64,000 bases of DNA from Vidua macroura. Taxonomy: Eukaryota > Chordata > Aves > Passeriformes > Viduidae. This document shows positions 50,477 to 62,733 of this stretch, one piece after another. The DNA lies in NCBI RefSeq assembly GCF_024509145.1, contig NC_071611.1:57243851-57307850 (forward strand), given 5' to 3'. Each line of letters starts with the position of its first letter. Positions within the stretch are counted from its first letter, which is position 1. The notes under the pieces were generated by a model. That model had not been told where the DNA came from. It ran no database searches and saw only the letters and a program-made list of their open reading frames with translations. Position numbers and translations under genes: made by a program.

Positions 50477-51991
50477 GTGTGTATGGTAATTCTTTTTTTT
50501 AGATCTAAAGAGTGTTCATAAACAGATAATTTTTTCTCAGGTATATTTTCTGTTCATTGAATTCACAGCATGTTTCCTACTTTTTTAAATTCTAAATGTT
50601 GAGATTTGCACAGAGACAACACTTCATCGTTTGGACCCCATTTGTATAAATTGTTTAAATAATCATCTTGTAAATGACATAATTTGTAATAAAACTTTCA
50701 AGGATAACCAACAATAAAAAAGGGGGAAAAAACCCCTACAAGATATGATGTGGTACAAATACTTACTTTGATGTTAAAAAATTGCATTAATTTTCTTTTG
50801 CCCTTTTTTCTTAAGTAATTCTCCTCTTCCTACTGTTTCTTATGAGGTCAGTTATTACTTGTTTTCTTGCTTCTTTTAAAGCTTGTTGTAAACAACATGC
50901 AGTAAACATCCAGTGCATGGGCACAGGATTTGACTCTGAGAATCAACCTTAACCCCCTGCAGTTCTACATGTCTTTCTGATGGAAGCTGAATGGGTAATT
51001 TAAAGTGTTTTTAATTCCAGAAGGAGCCAAAAAGGTAAAATCTGGGTTATACAGAGTAAGCATTACTATTTCTTTTATTTGGCAATTTGATGATACAGAG
51101 ATAACTTGCTGGCTACTGGCGGTTTTTGCAGATTTTAGCTGTCTAAAATGGCTTGATTTCCAATTGATAGGGTTTTCTTTGGTTTGAGAAAAATCTAGAT
51201 AAATTGAGGAGTGACCCATCTTGTTTATTGCATAATGTGAATACATAATATTCATATCAGGATTTTTTTGTTCTTGTTCATAGTTTCTAGGGATTAGGAA
51301 AATAAATAAAAGCCTTGTATTGCTGGTAACTGAATGCAATTTGAAAGTTTTCCTCTTGCTTCTGCCTAGCTGCAACTACTAAACAATTAGCACATTTGTG
51401 ATTGTCCTTTAGGTTCAGCAGAGGGGCTATTTGATTTTTAAAAAATCTGTCTAGAAGCATAAATGTCTATCACTTGCTGTACAATATTTTGTAGGTTAAA
51501 AAAAATGGCTCCTCTTGTGAAGCCATATAATTAATCATTGGTTATAAGGCTTTAATTAATACCTCTTCATTATTAAGCAATTCATTCTGATTATTTACAG
51601 CATTAGCAGTAAGAGTTGTTGTCTTTTAGCTCCCAAACACCACCCCTAAGTCACCTATGTGACTGCATCTGTGTGCAGCCTATGTTGTCCCTGTTGATGA
51701 CACCACGTAAATTGCAACTGAAACAGTTTGGAATGGCTAAATGAAATATAAGGTACAACTGCAGCCAAAACACCCCATAGTGGCAAAATCAGTGGATTTT
51801 TCATTGAATTGTGCTTTTTAATTCTGTGTTACTGCTCTCAGTTCACAGTAGTTTTTATGGCACCTGACTACTGCTATACTTTTTTCTGTCATCTCCTGCC
51901 CATTCTGGTTTTAACCTTTTATCAAGGTGTTTGCTTAATCCAAAAATGTGTGAAAGTGATATAGGTGGCTCAATAGATTTGGTTTACATTT
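50477..51991. other. Non-coding AT-rich interval, no gene seen
   Basis: A 136-codon - strand ORF (50965-51375) has unremarkable composition and no motif. No exon structure is visible. Confidence 0.5.
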
Positions 51992-52055
51992 ATCTTTAGT
52001 GATATCTCTAAGGTTCACAAGCCATCTTTAGTGATATCTCTATGGTTTTGTTACC
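51992..52055. repeat. Two-copy tandem duplication, 32-bp unit
   Basis: ATCTTTAGTGATATCTCTA occurs at 51992-52010 and again at 52024-52042, exactly 32 bp apart. Similarity continues weakly (AGGTT/TGGTT) and is then lost. It is an old, partly diverged tandem duplication. Confidence 0.75.
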
Positions 52056-55000
52056 TCTAACTCTTCCTAAGTTTCACACATCCAAGAAGGCAATAAAACA
52101 CATTCTCTTCCTTTCAGTGTATTTTCAGCAGTTTCACTTACATTAGTTTTCCTACTTCATAAGTGACCATTAATTTTAACATGCAGAGACTTTCTTTTAT
52201 TTGTAGAGATTAATGTTGTTTTTATTTTTAAAGTGACTGCATATGGTATGAATTTAATAAGAGATCCATAGCTTTCTGCAGTGCCAACTTTATTCACTTT
52301 TCAAAAGCATCAGATTAAATGCCATTGTAAATAAATTTTGTCATCTTCTCAGTATTTCCTCCACTGGTTTGCTTTTTGATATTGATTTTTTAATACTTTA
52401 GAAAATGGTCTGAAATTCACAGAAGCACATTAGATGCAGATGTGTCTAACATGATCATTGTAATATTTTGAGGCCTTGTTTGCAGCTATTGTAATTTTAA
52501 TCACTAATTGGGTGGAGAGAAGTTTGGATATTAAAATATTCTCTCTGGTGTTCTAGGCTGGCAGCAATTGCTCTTATCTAAAAAAAATCACTCTGTTGCC
52601 TTCCACACTAAAAATGTAGATGCAAATGTTCAATTTTAGTATTGATTCACTTTAGGTCATATATTTGGAGATGCTCAGTGCCTGTTAATTTTCACACCTT
52701 TATACTGAGTGCCAAACACATGAAGAGTGTGAATATTGACTAACTGCAATGCAATATGTAAAGCCTTTTTATTTATCTGTTCATGCGGTGTATCCTTCCC
52801 TTTGCTCCCACAAGTTTCAGTTGCTTCAGTTTAGGGGATGCAGTTTTGGTTATGATAATTTAGTATGCAGAGGCTGAATATATTTAAATATTTCAAAAAA
52901 TATTAAAGCAATTGGTAAATTACATTACATGTGTTTAGCTTTATCTTGTTTTACATGTTGGGCTTCTTATCTTCAGTGTCTGTGATACAGAGATTTCACC
53001 TCCCATTTTCCCCCTTCTTTCTGAATATGGCTGCTCCCAAGTTCCCATTCTCTCCCCATTTTTCCTCTCTCAGATAGCACCCACACTCTTTTCTCCTTGC
53101 CTCTTTCCATCCTTTGTACAATCTCTTGCACTTGCCATCTCCTACACTGGTTTTTGTAGATAATTCATATCCAGCACTTTGGTTATGTGTTTCTTTACTG
53201 CCACTCCTTAATTTGGTCTTGATTTGAGATATTGGACATACCCTTTTCCTACTTAGCTTTTCTATCCATGCCTCCTCTTTCTCTACATCCTGCTACATAA
53301 TAAATCCCCATGCACCTATTTTCAAGCAGAGGTTATAGCTAGGGTCTTTGTCCTTCACTCAGTGGTAATAACTGACCCGTTACCGTCTGGCTCAGACTTC
53401 ATCACCACTTATTAAACATGCAGCTATTTTTTTTTCCAGAATGACTTGCATAACCCTTTCTAGTTCCTCTCACTTTTGTGTAGTGTCTACATAAAAAACA
53501 ACCTTGAAAACAGTTCAGTTGTCAGTGTTCTGCAATAGTTTCAGAAATGCACACTGGATCTTTCCTGGTTTTCTCTTGCTTTCAATTTCCATTTAATCTG
53601 GTTGAAGGCAGACATAATTTATTTTCTGTTTTTGTATAACACCAGTCTATAATTAGGGCTGCTAAACAGAATGATAAGTAATATACCCATGCATAACTCT
53701 TGTATTAAATCCATTTAAGGTATTAGTAAAGACACTGAGAAAAGGGTAGTGAGATAAGAGATCTATTGAAATAAATATTTTGATTTACTAGATTTGCTGA
53801 AGTTTTGATTAACCAACAGAAGAGAAAGACCTTGGGGCTCTTTGGAACAGTTTCTGCAAGCCATTGCCCCTAAATGAATGGCTTTTGGGATGGGAATTTT
53901 TTAATACTAATGAAGATTTTAATTTGTGTGGGGTTTTTGTGGGTATTTATCACAAACTGCAGCAACAATGTGATATACCACAGAGGTTACTTTGGAAAAC
54001 AAACACATGACCCAAATCTAATTCTCTAATTCCAATGTCTGTATGTCTAGGAATTTCAGTCTTCGTGTTTTGGTTTACAGCATATAAAGAAACCATTTGA
54101 ACTGACACATCAAGGTTCTGAACACTTAACATTTTTAAGCTTATGAAGATGCAAGATTAATCATTCCTATTTTTACACTGGGACATCTAGCATGATCCTT
54201 GTTTCTATCACCTTTTTTTAACTGCTAAATGCTAGTAAGTTTTAAAATGGTCTTCTCTGAATAATAGAATGCTCTTCCATATTTTTGAGACTGTTTGAAA
54301 TAATAAAAAAAATAATCAAACTATTAAAAGTCTGTAACCTAGCCAGTAAAAGAGGTTTTTTTGGGGGGAGTGGGGTGGGGTGCAGTAATAGAATGCATTA
54401 ATTTTTTGTGTATAATATTGAGGAATAATTATATAGTTTTGTATTCTTGATTTTAAAATTATAAAAAACTGATGGCAGTGAAGAGCATACATCATATATA
54501 GAATTAAATATATAATAACTCTTCATGTATTTATTACATATGTGCATAATGTCTAAGATTATACAGTTACACTCTGTCCACATAAAAATGTCTCCTGATA
54601 TCCGAATAGCATGAAATTTTTCATTAAGTTAAAACATTTAACATTTCCTTTTATCTCCTTTTAATATTCTTCTTTCTTTACATTTAGTTGCCTATTAAAA
54701 GAGTATATTTTTAAAAAGCATTTCTTCTTTGGACAAAATTCATTTGTACACCCCTCCTGCCAGTATTTTATATCCTGTTTTGAGGTCATGAAAGACAAAC
54801 TCTTACTTACATTTCGTTAAGAATTATAACACTGCTGTCAGCAGAATGCAATAGCTGTAGAGGAAGCTTGTTACCAAAAGTCTCTTTTATAACACATTCT
54901 TTATAAATATGAGTCAATGGAATGAGGACATGATTAATGCTACTGAATTTATAGAGAAGCCTAACTTAGCATGCAGCACATGAGAAGGAAGAAAAGAAGT

Positions 55001-58000
55001 TTTACCACATTTCTTTCTGCTGATTGGAAGTGTATCACTAGATCTATGAAGGCCTGGGAAACAAATTTTTAAAATGCTGAAAGCTCCATCAATTACAGAT
55101 CTGGTGTAATTAATGCTGACATACTTAGCTGCATTTTAGTGCTCCTCAGCAAGAAAAAAGGAGACAGGCAGTGACTTATAAGGTAGAGGAACAATTGTGA
55201 TCTGCAAAACAAGACAGTGAATTGATCTAAGCTAAATAAATTGCAGAAGTTAACTTTCAGAACTCGAGCTGTTACTTAATTATACAAAAGAAAAAAATCA
55301 CTTTAAAATTAATAGATATTTTGCATTTATACTGCTAAATAGAAATAAAAGAGCTCAAGATTATAATAAGAAAAACAAATGGATTGCAGAATGTCTTTGA
55401 GTTGTCAATGTCACAAGGTGAAAGACCTGTTTTAATGAGTGAGGTGAGGATAGTAAATATCCAAAATGTCTGTATAAGACTCTGGTGCATGTTAAATATG
55501 TGTAAATTAAGCTGAGGCTGAAAGGAGCCTGAAGCAGAACCATGTTTATATAAAGAAGAACAGAGGATCTTGGCCTGAACTGGGGAGAAAATAAAGGCTC
55601 AAATGGATGTGGTGTACATTGAGAGGTAAGATGTAAACTTCAAACAAAGGAAGTTACTTAACTGAAATAAGAGGAAACAAGAGCGACTATCAGTAAGCAA
55701 TGTGTGATAGGAATTAGAAGAACATTTCTGACCCTCAGACCTACAGTGGAATAATAGTAGATATATTGATTGATCTATCTATGTTTCTATCTGAAAAAAA
55801 TAGGTAATGCCAGCTAGTTTGTAAAGGTGATATACAACTTGTTTTCTCTTGATAGCTATTCTGTTGCCCTAGAAATTTACCTTTTATCCTGTTCTCATAT
55901 TTCTGAGTATTCTTGGGATGGGGGAAGCAATTATATCACTAAATTAATGATTTTTCCAAACCTTTATTTGCTGGAGAAGGAAACAAGGAAACAAGGCCCT
56001 TACACTGCATCTGCACTTCCAGGCTGAAAAAGGCGCACTTACAGTGAGAAATGGTTTTGTTTGTTTGTTTAGTAATTTTTCTGGGAAAGATGAATTTGAA
56101 TAAGTATAATTTGTAACCCACACAGTGTTTGTAAAAGAGGGCAGGTTGGATCAAAAGAAGGATGAAGAGGAGGGAGAGGCCTAGATAAGATTTTCTTTTG
56201 AGCAAATGAAAATGAAGCAAACAGGTCCTTGTGCTAGGTCTGGCATGTATACCTTTTGAAAAATGCATGGTTTATGGAAGCATTCCCTGAGTTTGTGTTA
56301 GCAATATTGTGACACACTTGTCTCGAATGAAATTTGGCACAAATGGATTTACAGACCACTGGGATAAAAAAGAACTGCTTCAGAAGGCAGGAAACATTTC
56401 CCTTGTGGTCTAAAATTACAGCAATTGATGAGAAGCAATATATATTTCCTAGTTTCCTTCAAAATTGCTGAATACTGGCTGTTGCTGGAGGTAAGACATT
56501 GGACTTGACATATAAATGGTGCAATTTAGTATGGGAGATCCTATTAGTCAATTTACTTTAAATTGAAGTACTAAGAAAACACATAAGAACAAGTTATGTC
56601 ATAGGAAAAAAAAAAAAAAAACTGTGAGAAAGTGTGGTGCTGAAGTTCTTGTATAATAAGTAGAAAATGAAATACCACATAATGATCTGGATTTATGCAT
56701 TACAAATCCAGAATTAGATTGAGGAAATGTAAAGAAATTTCATATACCCTTCCTTTACCTCTGAAAAAATGTTTAGTGTCTCTGAAAGATTGGAAACACC
56801 CTTTGGTTCAGTTATTAAACTGTGCTTACCTGGATCTAAAAATACACTGTCCAGTGGGTGAGCTGGATATATTGTTGCCTTCCTGTAGCATATTTAAGTG
56901 CCATTAGGCAGTGGGGTTTTGGTTGCCCATTGCCATGAAAAGTTTTCTTCAAAAAGATCATTATCTACTGGTTGCTACAATGTTTTGTGACATTGTAAAG
57001 TGTGCTCTTAAAATATCATCTTATACACTGGTTGCACTGAATGGGTTAGTGCAACACATTTGTGTTATTAAAGTTAATGACCCATTTCATTAGTGGTGAT
57101 AGTGAAGAAAATCTAAAGGGAGTTTTCTTGTTTTAATTGTAGGACTGTACAGTTGAAAGGAGATTAGTATCATTATGCTAGAAATGTTGGTCTAAGACAG
57201 AAAACATCTGTGCTTTTTACATTAGTAAATAATTTCCCGTGTACCTGCTATATTTTCAAAGATTGTTTGAAATCAGTACTTCAAGTGAAGTTTCTAATTT
57301 ACTGCGTTCAATTAAAGTAAAGAGATGACCTTTCATTTTATTTGTTGCTAAATAATTGCCTGTATTGAAAGAAAGAATAGCAAGTCTTGCCTCTGATTCA
57401 GGACACAGTAAAAACAAGACAGACAATGATATGGACATGCAATTTCTTTTCTGACCCTAGAAATCCCAGTCTGCATTTATGCGTGTCTGCCTCCAGGCTG
57501 CTGTTCTCTCCAAAGCCCAGTCCATGGGAGAACACTACGCTATGAAAGAGCACAGTGCTGAGTTTGGGCATGACCTCTGATTTTGTTGAATCCCAGACTA
57601 TTTATCTTCTATAAACATATGGTGTGAACATTATACAATGTGAGTTCAGCAGTAAAATGAGTATTTGAGACATGGAAACTTGAATTATCTGAGAGCATTA
57701 GCCAGTTTGAAAATTCCTGTTCATGGCAGCCTGACTCCTATCCAGAGAAAACTTTTCTTTCCCCCAGTTCATTTGTTGGTGATAGTCTGAGTTCAGGCAG
57801 TTTCTGCTATTTTGTGGCTTCCCCCTTACCCTCTTAGATCTTGGCTGCAGGTTTTTCAGAGCAAAGGTTGCTTTGTCTTCTTCTTCCCTTTAAATAACTA
57901 TGCTTCTTTAGTGAACCATGAAAAGGGAGGGTGAAGAGGACTGGATGTAGCACATGTTTCTGTGTTTCCAATGCTTTCTCTGTCCCCTTAGAGAAACTCT

Positions 58001-59135
58001 CAAGAAGTACATTGTGCCATCTTGGCATAAAGTGCAGATTGATACCTTCCTGTGAATGCTGTATTTTGTAACAACTCCTTGATTGTTATTTAGAAGTGTT
58101 TGGTTTGAAGTCAGCTGTGGCATGGGAGACTCCTTCGGTCACCACCTTTTCCCTTACAGGCTCCGATGAGACCTGGTTCCCATGACACTGTAGCCTGAAT
58201 CAGTTTCAGGGGGCTGGCTGTGCATGTGAGGCATTCCTTGAATGGATTCACACCCTCTTCTTGGCCAATAGAGTCTTGCAAGTTTGTTAATATATTTGTT
58301 AACAGTTTGCCTAATGATTTCTAGGGAGTTAGTATGGAGAGGAGAGAATTTCTCTGACTTTTTTTCAAGACAACTGCTGTATAACAATTTATTCAGGTAG
58401 TAGTTTGGTAGTTAGCAAGATTTTTAGCTAATCTGCTGTGAAGCTATCCCTGGGTGGGTTAGACAATATTTTAAAAGCTGACAACTAGGATATGCATTTT
58501 TTTTTCCTAATGTGTTTCTTGAATTGTGTTGGTTTAGTATGTAAGCTTTGTGACATTTCTATTACAGAAAAAATTCTTAAAAAATACTCTGATAGATGAG
58601 GTCTCCAATTACATCCATGCCATAACCTCTCATTTATTTTTAATTATGCACGCAGCCATTTTCAAATGTCAGGGTACCTTCCATTTCTTGTATTATGTTT
58701 CCTCCAATCAATCTGCTAACAAAACATCTTCAAGTTTTTGTAATTTAATGCTGATTTTGAGTGAACCCCAGAATTTTAATAAAGTCAGACTGTTAAATTG
58801 TAAATTTGTCATGTGGAATGAGATCTATTAAATCGAGCTATATATATTTCTACAGTATAGGGGCTTTCTTCTATTGTTTTATCATTTTTTTTGGGTGCAA
58901 TTTTTCCGCTTACTGAAAAAAATGAGCACTATGAAAAATATTTTATATGATATACATAAAGAAAAATAGTTTTTTTTCAAAATTACTTTCTGAATTTTGC
59001 TTTTCAGCAGTCATCTGTTTAAGGAGCAAAATTTTGATGACCTATCTCTTAAATCTACTGCCATATTGACATAGTTCCTTATAGAGTAACTCTTGTAATT
59101 GAAACTGCTTAATGAAGCTGCTTAATCTCTCTGTA
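52056..59135. other. Non-coding AT-rich interval, no gene seen
   Basis: Includes a pyrimidine-skewed segment at about 52995-53300, a G run at 54363-54380, a run of 16 A at 56606-56621, and a perfect 8-bp stem with a 9-nt loop (GTTGCACT/AGTGCAAC) at 57031-57055. ORFs are 109 codons or shorter. No repeat family or exon could be supported. Confidence 0.5.
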
Positions 59136-59164
59136 TGTTATCACACAAGCTTGTTATCACACAA
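59136..59164. repeat. 16-bp tandem duplication (13-bp exact word)
   Basis: TGTTATCACACAA occurs at 59136-59148 and 59152-59164, separated by GCT. A simple slippage or microhomology duplication. Confidence 0.75.
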
Positions 59165-60150
59165 AATGATTACTTATCAATCTTACTTGAATGGCAGATC
59201 CAAGAGCAGTACTGAGTGTTATAGACTGCAATTTCTGGAAGTCTTGGATAAGAGTTTTCTGAGATGCCCTGCATGTTGTGTACAGCATAATTCTCTTAAG
59301 ATACAGAATTAGCAATAGTACATTTTTTACCTGCATATGCTGGTCTGTGTACAAGGAGAAGTCTTTCACTTCGAACTGCTTAACAGAGGTAAAAATAATA
59401 AATTAACTTAAATGTAATATTCAGAAGCTCTAGCAATTTTATGTCGTTCAGAAAACACATTTGTGGCAGAGAGAAAGATGGAAAGTAAGGACATGTACAC
59501 CATTTCATTTCACCATGAAAATGTACTTTTTATCCTTAGAATGAAATTATAAAAAATATATGAGAACAACAAGGTGAGAGATTTGGAGCTTCTGTTGATG
59601 TGGAACATGACAGAAGAAAGAAAAATATTTGGATATATAAAATGAAAAAGTGGGAGACTTTTCATGTTACATAGTCTTTAAGCTGTGAAGCGGTAGACCC
59701 TTAATTAGAGCAAAATTTAATAAGTAGGTCCTCCTAATAATGTAATATTTTTGAAGACCTATTCAGTGACATATTTTCGGACTTCATCAATTGTTAATTA
59801 TAGAGAAGATTAAGGCTCTCACTGTTGGCAGTGCTGACATATTACATCCGTTGGTGACTTCTTTTACCCTCATAGGAATATCTGATATGAACAGAGACAG
59901 GTTATTGGAGTTCAGTAAGCATGTTTTATGATTAGATGATAATTCTTTTATTTCTGAAGGGGAAATACTGTGTCTGGGGCCTTGTTTATGAGTTTCATAG
60001 GACAGATGAAATTGTGTTGTGCTCTGCAGAGGAGATTTCCATTACATCTGCCCACTTCATTCTGAAGCTATCTTTCAAATTGTTTCTCTCACTGTCTGGA
60101 TTTCCCTTTTATCTCCGTGCCATCAGTTATAACTCGGCAGAAGCATTCCT
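59165..60150. other. Non-coding AT-rich interval
   Basis: Short ORFs only. Nothing recognised. Confidence 0.5.
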
Positions 60151-60213
60151 CATAATTTACTTGTAAACACTTTACTTAATTTACTTTACATAATTTACTT
60201 TACAAACACTTTA
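60151..60213. repeat. Tandem duplication, 38-bp unit
   Basis: CATAATTTACT begins both copies (60151 and 60189). Both continue, after a small indel, into AAACACTTTA. The first unit also contains internal TTTACTT words, so the tract probably grew by repeated slippage. Confidence 0.7.
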
Positions 60214-60703
60214 ACACTGACAATATTTTTTTTTGTTGTTGTGAAATGGAAAATGTTGAAATTTGTAATCCAGTCCTGAACCTTTAAATTTTTTTGTCTT
60301 TTATGCTTCTCCCTCTTTCTTAGTTTCCTCATGCTTTTTGCAGGTATTTCAGTGCAATCACAGAATCTTTTCTGCTTAAGGACTTGAAAACAGTTGAGTT
60401 TCAGGGATTTTTCATTAGTTTCTCTTTGTCCCACTCCTCTGTCTTTAGAAGTTGTTGTCAAACATAAGAAAACTTTCACTGCAATGCAAGAGCAAGGCTC
60501 TGAAAGATAATTAGTTTTGTGTCCATTCATAGTCAAGTGGAAAATCAAGGAGAAGAATTTAATTGCATTCATATATAGCATTTTATAAAAACTCTGTGTC
60601 TAATTACAGTGGGAACACACAGCAGGGACATTAGAAAGAGAAGACACCTTTAAACCTTTCATCTTTGAAGAGGCCTTTTGGAACCAGATATCATCCAAGT
60701 AAG
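60214..60703. other. Non-coding interval
   Basis: A 128-codon - strand ORF (60195-60581) covers it. It is Lys/Leu/Thr-rich, lacks a recognisable motif and overlaps the tandem repeat. Not called as a gene. Confidence 0.5.
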
Positions 60704-60729
60704 AAGAAAGAAGTCCAAGAAAGAAGTCC
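60704..60729. repeat. Perfect tandem duplication of a 13-bp unit
   Basis: AAGAAAGAAGTCC occurs twice head-to-tail (60704-60716 and 60717-60729) without mismatch, which suggests a recent event. Confidence 0.8.
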
Positions 60730-62711
60730 CTTGCAAGTTATACTCCATTAAATGTATCATTGATTATTAGGTTGCCTGTGAAGCGTTTGTCACAATAAAC
60801 ATATTCTGCCTAATTATTAATAGAAAGTGTATTTTTTTTCTCAGTTGTTTTTTGCTAATTAACAACCTTCTGTGTTTTAAGATTGTTTGGCAACTTGAAT
60901 ACTTGGTATAACACAGTAATTTCACCTGCTCTGTTCTGAGTTGAAGACTCCAGATGAGCCACTCAGTTAAAGCAAATGATACTATAGTTCTATATTTTGT
61001 CCTACATATTATCCACAGGAAATTATTCTTTCCTTTTACACATTTGTTATGGGATTCTCTGATTGTGGAACAAATGTGTTGCTCTAAAATTGGTAGCATA
61101 CATGCTTCTGATTCTGGAAAGTGTAACACAAAATGGCTGCATGGAACACTTAGAGCAAAATAGACTTTAGAGCAACCACCAAAAAAGGTCCTCAATTGCC
61201 TCTCAGGAATCTCCATCTCAGGAAAAAAACTTTGGCCTGTTACCATTGACCATCATTCTGGATCTAATACAAAAACTTCCAGCAATAATAGCTGAAAAGT
61301 AAATATATATTAAAAGTTTTCATAATGCACTTTTTTTTTGTATTTTTTTTTCCCCTAAAACATTTAGAATATTTTTCAGGCACTCTTGAGATAGATCATG
61401 CTTGTATTCTGAGCATTTTGGATCTAAGTGCAAGATATCTGTGCATTCATAAAGTTGTCTGAAACATCTCCACCCTATTTTCTGAAATTATGTGGGCATT
61501 TCTACTGTTTTTCAGCCATTTCAATTGTATCTGTCAAGTTAAGGGGCTAGGTGACTGTTTAGGTAAGACCCTGCTGGGAAACCTGAAATTTTGAACAAAA
61601 TGATCAGAAAAACTAAGGTTGCTGATAAAAAAATCTGAGATTCAATTTCTGGGACTATCATTGAAATCTCTCAATCTCAGTAAATATTAATGTGGACTGA
61701 CTTGAAAGTATTCATAAATAGAAAAAGTATTTGTAGAGCCACTCTAGTGCTTCATAAAGAGAAAGACATCAATAGCATATACTAAAATATCCATAACATA
61801 GCATTCCTTGGATAGTTTGGAATGCATTGCATTGGAGGAAAGTGTCTCAACAAATCCTGGGACTGAATTTATAGTTGTAAATAACTTCAAGCATCTTGTG
61901 TATGTACTGGTTTTGCATGCCACATAAAGAGAAGTGCCATATATGCCATCTTAACAAATTTTGAGCAAAGCTTTTTTTCAGTGCCCAGTTCAGTTTATGG
62001 ACTTCCTAGTTTCCTCGCATATTCTCACTGTATTACCTTGACATCTGGGCTACCTGTATAGTATTTAGCCTTTTTAAGAATCTCCATTCTTTCTTTTTTT
62101 CTAGTTTCAGCCAAGCAAATTTTTGTTACTCAGTGAGCAGACAGAGATTTTACTCAAAAATGATGCAGTGCAAACTTCCTGAGTCTTTGTTAATACTAGT
62201 ATGATTTTGATTGTCCTTTTGGTAGCTGAGAGTCATGATTAGTAGTCAATCTGATTGACAGACTGTTAACTGTCTTTTCAGACACAGGTGATCCTTTGGA
62301 AATATAATTCTGTTAAGCTACCCGCGTTCGTCTCTGGAGCAGAAAAGCTCAGCCTGTAAAGTCATAATTAAAAATAAATTGTGATTCCAAACACAAGTTT
62401 TGCCTTAGAAAGAGTGACTGAAATGATAGTAAGCAGGGTAAGAAGAAAGGCTACATGCTCAAAGGAGTTAAAAGGGCTAAGTACAAAGGTTGTCACCATA
62501 GCCAGATTCATGGAAATCACTGTCGTGTGAACTCCTTATCATTTGTCTGATTTACCCTTCAACCTGAATTCAGCTACAAGGACTGAAGGGAGAAAGTAGA
62601 GAGGCTTATATGAAATCACAGCTCATACGACTAAAATGATTGGTTTATCCAGCTGTAATTAGGGAACGAAATTCTTTACATTATAAAGCTTGACCATCTG
62701 CCATTTACATC
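60730..62711. other. Non-coding AT-rich interval, no gene seen
   Basis: A 159-codon - strand ORF (60767-61246) is the longest in this part of the window, but it is Ile/Leu/Cys-rich without domain or catalytic motif. Short T runs occur near 61330-61350. Confidence 0.5.
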
Positions 62712-62733
62712 TTAACAGTTACTGAACTGTTAA
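62712..62733. repeat. Perfect 9-bp inverted repeat, 4-nt loop
   Basis: TTAACAGTT (62712-62720), loop ACTG, AACTGTTAA (62725-62733). Confidence 0.6.

Noticed and set aside
60767..61246. 159-codon - strand ORF, considered as a transposase fragment
   Set aside because: No catalytic triad spacing, zinc-binding pattern or terminal inverted repeats were found.
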